Shown here piece by piece: positions 7,392 through 12,320 of a DNA stretch of 12,320 nucleotides. Position 1 is the stretch's first letter. Each line of letters starts with the position of its first letter. A program made the position numbers and the translations under genes. Origin of the DNA: Candidatus Bathyarchaeota archaeon. Its GTDB lineage: Archaea > Thermoproteota > Bathyarchaeia > Bathyarchaeales > Bathyarchaeaceae. Location of the stretch: contig CP070709.1 of assembly GCA_020350305.1 (NCBI GenBank), positions 984,376-996,695 of the forward strand. Reading direction: 5' to 3'. The notes beneath the pieces are model-generated. The model was given only the letters and a program-made list of their open reading frames with translations, ran no database searches and was not told the DNA's origin.

Positions 7392-8027
7392 TTATTTCAT
7401 CGAGTGTTGCCTAGGCCAGCGCTCGGCTTGTATCATGGCTATTGCTTCAAACGCAACCTTCTTTTTGGCTAAAATCACGGCTCTCAGCCCTTCTTCTTCA
7501 AGTTTTTGAATTGTCTCATCAACGTTGGAAAGAGTTGATTGAGCTAAGACAATTTTGCCTTCTTCCATCAAATAATGTGGTGCCTGAGAAATGAACTGAT
7601 CGACAAGTTCCCTTCCAGAGGGCCCTCCCACCCAAGCTCGTTCTATCCACGTTTTCTGTTTGCTTCTTTCTGAGGGCAGATACGGAGCGTTGAAAACTAT
7701 CACATTAAACTTTTCGTTTCCTTCTACGGGTTCAAAGAGGTTGCCCAGCCGTATGTCCATTTTACCTGCAACCCTGTTGAGTTCTGCGTTCATTTGGGCA
7801 CAGCTAACCGCGTGAGGGTTCACGTCTATGGCGACCACTTTTTCCGCTTTTTTCGCCGCAAGAATCCCTAAAATTCCACATCCTGTCCCCACATCCAGCA
7901 CAACATCATTTTGGTTAACAACAAGGTTTTCAGCCAAGAGAAACGAGTCCTCGGCAGGTTCGTAAACGTTCTTCAAAACGAAAAAAGCGTAGTTATCGAA
8001 GAAGATTCTTTTCTTAGGCGAACTCAT
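7392..8027 (-). CDS. HemK2/Mtq2-like protein methyltransferase
   Basis: This 211-aa SAM-dependent methyltransferase belongs to the HemK/PrmC group, whose HemK2 branch methylates the glutamine of the GGQ motif in the class I release factor of archaea and eukaryotes. The branch-typical VYEPAEDSFLLAENL is at 21-35. Motif I is VLDVGTGCGILGI (43-55), the acidic strand is VVAIDVNPHAV (64-74) and the catalytic motif is FNAPYLP (112-118). The catalytic motif is normally N-P-P-Y; here the first proline is alanine. In eukaryotes Mtq2 needs Trm112; no such gene is in the window. The ATG overlaps the rsmA end by 14 bases, with a GGGG stretch 9 bases upstream, so translation is probably coupled. The target is inferred from the family. 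Confidence 0.85.
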   Translation of the reverse strand: MSSPKKRIFFDNYAFFVLKNVYEPAEDSFLLAENLVVNQNDVVLDVGTGCGILGILAAKKAEKVVAIDVNPHAVSCAQMNAELNRVAGKMDIRLGNLFEPVEGNEKFNVIVFNAPYLPSERSKQKTWIERAWVGGPSGRELVDQFISQAPHYLMEEGKIVLAQSTLSNVDETIQKLEEEGLRAVILAKKKVAFEAIAMIQAERWPRQHSMK

Positions 8028-8826
8028 CGGCTAGAACCCCAAAATCTTCTGGCGTCAACTGCCGCACTCTTCTATCGTGAAAGAGTAGGGAATCTGCCAA
8101 TTTTACCATGTCTTTTTTCTTTATCCCTCGATTGCGCAGAAAAGGAACAATTGCATTTCTCACCTTTTTGTTTCGTTGAGCAAACAATGTCCGTACGAGC
8201 TCAAAAAAGATTTTTTCATCCCTCACTCGGAAAGGAGGCTTCCTCGGCTTCAACCGCACGACTAAGGAATCTACGTCTGGAGGTGGATAAAACATGTCTC
8301 GAGACACAAAGTCTAGAAGCTCCACTTCAGCCCGATAATATGTAGAGACCGTTAGCCTTCCATAGTCTTTGCTGCCAAAACGACCTACCAGCCTCTCCGC
8401 AAATTCCTTCTGAAAAGTCAAGATGGCACAGTCAAACGCCCTTTCCAAAAGCCAAAACAAAATAGGAGATGAAATAGAATATGGAGGAGTTGAAACCATC
8501 TTGTTGAACGGAGGAACATTAACATTTAGTATGTCTCCTTCTATCAAGTCCACGTTCTGCAACCCATGAAGCTGATCTTTCAATATCTTCACCAATTTGG
8601 AATCGACTTCGACAGTGACAACTCTTTTGCATTCTTGAGAAAGAAGTTTGGTGAGAAAGCCTAATCCAGCGCCCACCTCTAAAACAATGTCTTCCTTGTT
8701 TATAGACGCGTAAGAAATCATTCTCTGCAAAAGGGCACGGTCCACTGCAAAGTTTTGTCCTAGGCGTTTTTTGGGCAGAAATTTGTGAAGGTGGATAAGT
8801 CGCTTTGTCCGTTGAAGGAGACTCAT
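8014..8826 (-). CDS. rsmA: 16S rRNA dimethyladenosine transferase (KsgA/Dim1)
   Basis: KsgA/Dim1 places two methyl groups on each of two adjacent adenosines near the 3' end of 16S rRNA, late in small-subunit assembly. The 270-aa protein starts the conserved part with LPKKRLGQNFAVD (17-29), then has motif I VLEVGAGLGFLTKLL (48-62), VVTVEVDSKLV (69-79) and VDLIEGDIL (92-100). Motif IV reads STPPYSISSP (112-121), where the family normally has N-(I/L)-P-Y, so the catalytic-position asparagine appears to be threonine. Later marks are FQKEFAERLVG, YGRLTVST and FYPPPDVDSLVVRL, followed by a small C-terminal helical domain. Length is normal. It starts 11 bases after the DUF655 stop with a weak GGT-type Shine-Dalgarno and overlaps the HemK2-like gene. 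Confidence 0.96.
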   Translation of the reverse strand: MSLLQRTKRLIHLHKFLPKKRLGQNFAVDRALLQRMISYASINKEDIVLEVGAGLGFLTKLLSQECKRVVTVEVDSKLVKILKDQLHGLQNVDLIEGDILNVNVPPFNKMVSTPPYSISSPILFWLLERAFDCAILTFQKEFAERLVGRFGSKDYGRLTVSTYYRAEVELLDFVSRDMFYPPPDVDSLVVRLKPRKPPFRVRDEKIFFELVRTLFAQRNKKVRNAIVPFLRNRGIKKKDMVKLADSLLFHDRRVRQLTPEDFGVLADEFA

Positions 8827-8837
8827 AATTGTACCAA

Positions 8838-9506
8838 CTACGGTGCTCTCGTGAACAATCTATATTTGCTTTCGCCGGGCAGTTCCTCTAAAATCCTCTT
8901 TGTCACGAGTTTAGCGGGGCTGGGTATGTTGGCGCGTTGCTGCAAGTCTTCGAAGTTTTCGAAGGGTTTTCTTTCTCGTTCATCAATAATTTGCCACATG
9001 TATTTTTTTCCAATGCCTGGAATCAATTCTAACGCGTGCATTCTAGGCGTTAGCGCTTGAACCATGTTGAAGAAGTTGATAAACCACCTTTCACGACTCA
9101 GCACAATCTTTTCCACTACGCTGGAGAGCTCCATTTTTGCGTTAGATGTCAACTCTTCATAGTTAATTCTCCCGATGATATACGTGATTTTTTCACGATT
9201 ACTTTTTCCAACATAGACTCTGTCATATGACTTTAAGACAACACCTTCTTTTGCGATTGCTTCAAGAAGTGTGAAAAATTCTTCACCAACTACCTGAACT
9301 AGGGCGCCTGCTCGATATCTATGTCTGGCTTCCGCCCTTCCGTGAGGAAGATAGTCGAGAACGTATGCGTATTCTTCATAACGTTTCGAGGGTTCGTATG
9401 CCCTCTCGCTCCTCTCTTCTCTATGTCTTGAAAACTCGTTGCCCCGCATTTGAATTTCACGCCTTATATCAACTACTTTTTCGAAAAGTCTGTTCTGGAT
9501 TCGCAC
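8838..9506 (-). CDS. DUF655 family protein with helix-hairpin-helix
   Basis: This archaeal protein of unknown biochemical role is regularly found between rpoF and rsmA. The family core starts at about residue 45 with EYAYVLDYLPHG. A predicted OB-like segment follows (GALVQVVGEEFFTLLEAI, then VLKSYDRVYVGK). A C-terminal helix-hairpin-helix is marked by LTPRMHALELIPGIGKKYMWQIIDERE, suggesting nucleic-acid binding. The first possible start is the GTG at 9506 (222 aa), without a clear Shine-Dalgarno. The ATG at 9449 (203 aa) gives a more family-like length, so the first 19 residues are uncertain. The frame stays open without another start codon up to a TAA near 9608. The position suggests a role in ribosome assembly or transcription-translation linkage, but that is guilt by association. 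Confidence 0.85.
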   Translation of the reverse strand: MRIQNRLFEKVVDIRREIQMRGNEFSRHREERSERAYEPSKRYEEYAYVLDYLPHGRAEARHRYRAGALVQVVGEEFFTLLEAIAKEGVVLKSYDRVYVGKSNREKITYIIGRINYEELTSNAKMELSSVVEKIVLSRERWFINFFNMVQALTPRMHALELIPGIGKKYMWQIIDERERKPFENFEDLQQRANIPSPAKLVTKRILEELPGESKYRLFTRAP

Positions 9507-9556
9507 ATGTGGATGGTTGTTTTGCGGGGTTTGCTTTCCAACGTTGCATCCTTCTT

Positions 9557-9610
9557 GTTGTATAATATCTTTTACGAGTTCACGTTTATTAGTTTTCTTA
9601 CTTTATAATA
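9557..9610 (-). promoter_or_regulatory. Candidate promoter for the DUF655-rsmA cluster
   Basis: Two TATA-like elements on the minus strand lie in the gap between rpoF and DUF655: TATTATAAAG at 9601-9610 and GATATTATAC around 9560-9569. Using the usual 26-base distance they would start transcripts near 9579 or 9537, giving leaders of about 73 or 31 bases to the GTG at 9506. I cannot tell which is used. The 224-base gap itself supports an internal promoter here. Confidence 0.35.
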
Positions 9611-9661
9611 CACTATTTCCTAGGCACACTCGGTTTTCCATAGAAAGTTTATTCGAGCTTA

Positions 9662-9724
9662 CGCAACAAGTCTTGTCATATGCACTTCTGGTTTGTTCGG
9701 CGAACCAGTCCTCACGCTGTTGCG
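9662..9724. other. Paired-stem (possible structured RNA) element after rpoF
   Basis: Two nested inverted repeats lie just past the rpoF stop. The outer pair is CGCAACA at 9662-9668 with TGTTGCG at 9718-9724. The inner pair is CTGGTT at 9688-9693 with AACCAG at 9703-9708. Read on the + strand, the inner stem extends by a G-U and a G-C pair to 8 base pairs around a UUCGG loop. On the minus strand the equivalent extension has an A-C mismatch. No T-run follows on the minus strand, so it is not a clear terminator. There is no ACA box or full C/D box set. It could be rpoF 3'UTR structure, a small RNA, or chance. Confidence 0.3.
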
Positions 9725-9730
9725 AAACTC

Positions 9731-10075
9731 TTACTCCTTTTTCCGGTACTCATCTAAGAAAGCAAGTATTGCTTCTAGCTTAGAGGTTTCCATAATCTTA
9801 TGTCCGCCAGCTAGAAAAACTCGGATCTCCTGTATGCTTTCAGGCATGCAGTTGACGACTTGAACAGACTCTTCCTCTTCCAATTCAAACTGCTTCACAA
9901 GTTTCTTCACGATTTTTTCTGCAGTTCTAGCATCTATCTTAGAGAATTTTGCCGTGTAATCCAAGGATCTTCGTTGGAACTGATCAAGCTGTTCTTCGCC
10001 TATTGATTCTAGCATTTTTTTGACTTCTGGCACCGTGACTAGGTGTTTCTTCGTTGCTTTTCTGGACATTTTCAT
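9731..10075 (-). CDS. rpoF: DNA-directed RNA polymerase subunit F (Rpb4-like)
   Basis: RpoF pairs with RpoE (Rpb7-like) to form the stalk of archaeal RNA polymerase. The 114-aa protein carries VTVPEVKKMLE, then FQRRSLDYTAKFSKIDARTAEKIVKKLVKQF and a C-terminal CMPESIQEIRVFL with ILAFLDEYRKK, the normal Rpb4/RpoF HRDC-like layout. The first ATG (10075) overlaps the rpl21e stop as ATGA but directly abuts the GGGAGG Shine-Dalgarno (10076-10081). The second ATG, at 10069, has a 6-base gap and is the more likely start, giving MSRKATKKH. Both starts are two codons apart, so the product hardly changes. It is translated together with rpl21e. Confidence 0.94.
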   Translation of the reverse strand: MKMSRKATKKHLVTVPEVKKMLESIGEEQLDQFQRRSLDYTAKFSKIDARTAEKIVKKLVKQFELEEEESVQVVNCMPESIQEIRVFLAGGHKIMETSKLEAILAFLDEYRKKE

Positions 10076-10371
10076 CCTCCCATGTGAGGTTTTAGATGTT
10101 CTGGGCGTACAATTATCTCTTTCACCGCTTTTCCCTGTGTGACGTTTACGATGTAGGCTCTGCCTCTTTTGTCAGTTATGACGCCTATTCTTCCATGGAA
10201 TCTTCGGTGAGGCATACCCTTATGAATGCTTGGATCGATCTTAACTACTACTTTCTCTCCCGGCTTATATTCATAAAGTATTTTGCTGAGCCCTGTTTTT
10301 CCTCGTTCTCGGGGCTTTCTCTTTAAAAGGGAACGAGTTTTCCTGCGATATCCTTTCGCTTTTCTTCCCAT
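10072..10371 (-). CDS. rpl21e: Large ribosomal subunit protein L21e
   Basis: L21e is a small basic 50S protein found in archaea and eukaryotes but not bacteria. From the ATG at 10371 the protein is 99 aa and begins MGRKAKGYRRKTRSLLKRK. It then has an SH3-like barrel with YKPGEKVVVKIDPSIHKGMPHRRFHGR, then IGVITDKRGRAYIVNV and KEIIVRPEHLKPH, all diagnostic. A GGAGGG Shine-Dalgarno at 10381-10386 is 9 bases from this ATG but only 3 from the upstream in-frame TTG at 10377, so I prefer the ATG. It starts two bases after the pus10 stop and overlaps the first rpoF ATG by four bases. Confidence 0.96.
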   Translation of the reverse strand: MGRKAKGYRRKTRSLLKRKPRERGKTGLSKILYEYKPGEKVVVKIDPSIHKGMPHRRFHGRIGVITDKRGRAYIVNVTQGKAVKEIIVRPEHLKPHMGG

Positions 10372-10373
10372 TT

Positions 10374-11675
10374 TCAAGATCCCTCCACAACGACGTCTAA
10401 AACGTCTAACTCGAGAGGTTTAGCTTTAGCGTTAACAATCTTAGTGACGTTGGGGTCGGTTCGACCTTCATCACCTGTTATTAATTCTTTAATGTAAAGT
10501 CCTCCTTGACAACGGATTCTCATTTCCACTCGACTAGGCTTTAACCTCTTTATTTTCGTCTTATATATGTACTTTTCTCGGATGCGATCTGCTCTTCTGT
10601 GCAGGACACGTAGAGGAGTTTGCTGATGAACCAGCAGATTGGTAAACGTTTTCTCTAGGGCCTCTAACTCGTCATCAGAGATTTTTCTATCAAACTCGAC
10701 GATTGTCTTGTAGATTTTTTCCGCTGCCTCCGCTTTCTTTAATTTTCTCACCATATTTCTCTCAGTGACTTGCAGATTCAGAACTTTCACTTTGCCCTCT
10801 GCTTGTTTATTGATTGTTCGTGCAAGATTTCGCAAGTTTATAAATCGTTTTTTGGGTTTTTTGACTTCTATAATGAACGGTCTTCCAGATCCCAGCATGC
10901 GAGCGTCGACGTCTTCTCGCCCAGCCGCATGAAATGCGGTTCCTGCTCCACAGGTTTTTTGTAATGTTGGCCCTGCGATGATTTCTTCGACCGATTCTGA
11001 GTACATTTTTCCTGTCCCGTTGCATCGTGGGCACCCTTCTCCTCTGCATTCAGAGCAAAGCCATTTTGACTGCGGTATTCCTCGTGTCAGTTTTTTGTAT
11101 TTACCCATGATACACAATGGGTTTACCTGGAGTGTGACTTGTTTGGTGAATGGGTCGACGAGGACTACAACTTCTGGATTTGCGTACTCTGCTGTTTTTT
11201 GTGTGATTTCTGAGAGTTTCTTACCGATGTTACGACTAAATTCGTTCCTCATGCTTTCTCCGTGTTTCACAGCAAACTTAGCCTTAAACTCGTCTTCCCT
11301 TTCCTCCACTTCGGTTGGTAGTTCTATGCCGACTAGAAATGTGTCATACTCGTAGTCTTGCAATTTTTCCACTGAACTGTCTACTAGTTCTTGTAAGAGT
11401 TCAAATTGGCCCTCACAGAGATGGCATTCTCGCTTTTTTCCAATCCTTTTTTTCCTTTTTCTTAATATTTCGGTAGCCGTATCGAAGGATCCATTTGTTG
11501 CCATTGTTTTGAGGAGCAAGACCCCTGCTTTTTCCCCTACAAACGCTAATTGATGACCCTTCATGGTTAACATTAGTTTGAGGGCTTCACCTCGTTTTTT
11601 GTTGTCTACTCCGTAGCCTAGGAGAGCGAATTGCCTCCCTAAGCAATGATTGCAGAGGGGATGTTTCTCAAGCAT
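10374..11675 (-). CDS. pus10: tRNA pseudouridine synthase Pus10
   Basis: Archaeal Pus10 makes pseudouridine 54 and often 55 in the T-loop of tRNAs. The 433-aa protein opens with MLEKHPLCNHCLGRQFALLG, whose Cys8 and Cys11 pair with the later CHLC (Cys84, Cys87) as a zinc site. A THUMP-containing region follows. A second cysteine cluster, LCSECRGEGCPRCNGTGK (Cys207, 210, 215, 218), comes before the catalytic domain. The catalytic aspartate is in GREDVDARMLGSGRPF, probably Asp255. The C-terminal part has LHRRADRIREKYIY and CQGGLYIKELITGDEGRTDP. The ATG at 11675 has AAAGGG 8 bases upstream. However, the frame continues upstream to codons that look like normal Pus10 N-terminus (FFTEIFERAQK), and a much stronger AAAGGAGG lies at 11713-11720, so the true start is in doubt. 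It lies between srp54 and rpl21e. Confidence 0.94.
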   Translation of the reverse strand: MLEKHPLCNHCLGRQFALLGYGVDNKKRGEALKLMLTMKGHQLAFVGEKAGVLLLKTMATNGSFDTATEILRKRKKRIGKKRECHLCEGQFELLQELVDSSVEKLQDYEYDTFLVGIELPTEVEEREDEFKAKFAVKHGESMRNEFSRNIGKKLSEITQKTAEYANPEVVVLVDPFTKQVTLQVNPLCIMGKYKKLTRGIPQSKWLCSECRGEGCPRCNGTGKMYSESVEEIIAGPTLQKTCGAGTAFHAAGREDVDARMLGSGRPFIIEVKKPKKRFINLRNLARTINKQAEGKVKVLNLQVTERNMVRKLKKAEAAEKIYKTIVEFDRKISDDELEALEKTFTNLLVHQQTPLRVLHRRADRIREKYIYKTKIKRLKPSRVEMRIRCQGGLYIKELITGDEGRTDPNVTKIVNAKAKPLELDVLDVVVEGS

Positions 11676-11757
11676 CTTTTGTGCCCTTTCAAATATTTCC
11701 GTGAAGAATCATCCTCCTTTTGCTTGAACATGCTACATTGTTTTTAGACGTGTTTTA
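11676..11757 (-). promoter_or_regulatory. Leader between srp54 and pus10 with strong Shine-Dalgarno
   Basis: The 82 bases between the srp54 stop and the pus10 ATG have no clear TATA box, so read-through from srp54 is likely. AAAGGAGG at 11713-11720 directly abuts an out-of-frame ATG at 11710-11712, which would encode only seven residues before TGA. A second, weaker AAAGGG at 11684-11689 serves the pus10 ATG at 11675. Confidence 0.5.
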
Positions 11758-12320
11758 TTACGGGATTCTAAGTTTTTTTCCAAAAAATGGAAGCTTCTTT
11801 CTTCTCAATGTTTTCATCATCTTTCTCATCATTGAGTGCTGTTTAAGAAGTTCTTTCACTTCTTTCTCAGTGGTGCCTGCCCCTCGGGCTACGCGCCGTA
11901 TTCTGGACGCATTGAAGATTTTTGGTTTTTCCCTCTCAGTTGGCGTCATTGATTCGATGATTACCTTCCATCTTTCTAGCCGATCTTCAGCAATGTCCAT
12001 TTGGTCTTCGGGGATGTCGTAAGAAAGACCGGGAATCATCTTCAGAAGATGTCGAAGCGGTCCCATGCTTTTCACGGATTCGAATTGTTCGTACATGTCC
12101 GTGAGAGTGAATCTTCCGCTCAGAATTGCTCGCATCTTCTTCTCTGGAACCTTTACCTCTGCCTCGCGCACTTTTTCGACGAGCGTTTGGAGGTCACCCA
12201 TGCCTAACAGTCTCCCTACGAACCGTGATGGAACAAAGGATTCTATGTCGTTGATTTTTTCGCCTGTGCCAATGAATTTTATGGGTGCACCTATTGCTGC
12301 GACGGCTGAGAGTGCGCCTC
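11758..12320 (-). CDS. srp54: Signal recognition particle 54 kDa protein, C-terminal part
   Basis: SRP54 is the GTPase that binds signal peptides and SRP RNA and brings ribosomes to the membrane receptor. The frame is open to the right window edge, so the N domain and most of the G domain lie outside. The visible 186 aa begin with GALSAVAAIGAPIKFIGTGE, the end of the GTPase domain, then FVGRLLGMGDLQTLVEK, the linker into the M domain. The M domain is methionine-rich, with LLKMIPGL and ESMTPTEREKP. It includes the RNA-binding helix-turn-helix RIRRVARGAGTTEKEVKELL, followed by QHSMMRKMMKTLRR. It ends KKLPFFGKKLRIP, a short basic tail. An ATG at 12201 (start of MGDLQTL) is internal, not the gene start. 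Confidence 0.96.
   Translation of the reverse strand, partial: GALSAVAAIGAPIKFIGTGEKINDIESFVPSRFVGRLLGMGDLQTLVEKVREAEVKVPEKKMRAILSGRFTLTDMYEQFESVKSMGPLRHLLKMIPGLSYDIPEDQMDIAEDRLERWKVIIESMTPTEREKPKIFNASRIRRVARGAGTTEKEVKELLKQHSMMRKMMKTLRRKKLPFFGKKLRIP

Noticed and set aside
9507..9730. tRNA or C/D-box RNA in the rpoF-DUF655 gap
   Set aside because: GTTCG-like and GTGAGGA pieces are present, but there is no cloverleaf, no T-arm consensus and no D box.
10807..11049. 80-codon minus-strand frame inside pus10
   Set aside because: It is a shadow frame of pus10, with Arg/Thr-rich low-complexity sequence and no independent signals.
1..12320. Defence island, CRISPR array or mobile element
   Set aside because: No spaced direct repeats, insertion-sequence ends, integrase or defence-type protein is visible; the content is conserved informational and metabolic genes.

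Overview
The window reads as an archaeal chromosome segment packed with housekeeping genes. Archaea-specific or archaea/eukaryote-type proteins include SRP54, Pus10, ribosomal proteins L21e and L10e, RNA polymerase subunits RpoF (Rpb4-like) and RpoL (Rpb11-like), exosome subunit Csl4, Dph2 and a DUF655 protein. Promoters carry TATA-like boxes, and several genes have GGAGG-type Shine-Dalgarno (SD) sequences. The protein set suits a TACK/Thermoproteota-type archaeon, possibly a Bathyarchaeia-like lineage. That placement is an impression from protein style, not a phylogeny. All genes but one lie on the minus strand; the exception is a partial + strand gene at the left edge.

In transcription order (right to left), the first block is srp54 (N-terminal part outside the window), pus10, rpl21e and rpoF. 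The last three are joined by 3-4 base overlaps or 2-base gaps. A 224-base gap follows, holding a paired-stem element and TATA-like sequences. The second block is DUF655, rsmA, a HemK2-like methyltransferase and a GNAT acetyltransferase. This rpl21e-rpoF-DUF655-rsmA-hemK order is a familiar archaeal informational cluster. Next come a dCMP deaminase with its own TATA box, then rpl10e with its own TATA box and SD, coupled to a gene for phosphoenolpyruvate synthase.

After a 297-base intergenic stretch, the last block is dph2, a METTL5-like adenine methyltransferase, csl4 and rpoL, with overlapping or nearly touching ends. rpoL converges on, and overlaps by 6 bases, the end of a + strand gene whose visible part resembles the C-terminal half of an RNase III fold domain.

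Functionally the segment links ribosome building and modification (L10e, L21e, RsmA, METTL5-like, Pus10), translation factors (Dph2 for EF2, HemK2-like for release factor), transcription (RpoF, RpoL), RNA decay (Csl4), protein targeting (SRP54), nucleotide supply (dCMP deaminase) and gluconeogenesis (PEP synthase).

I see no defence system, mobile element, CRISPR array, tRNA or rRNA. The points most worth checking are a cysteine-rich, zinc-ribbon-like insert inside the PEP synthase catalytic domain, Pus10-like coding sequence upstream of the pus10 ATG, a repeated TGAAAATG gene-junction pattern, and a paired-stem element downstream of rpoF.
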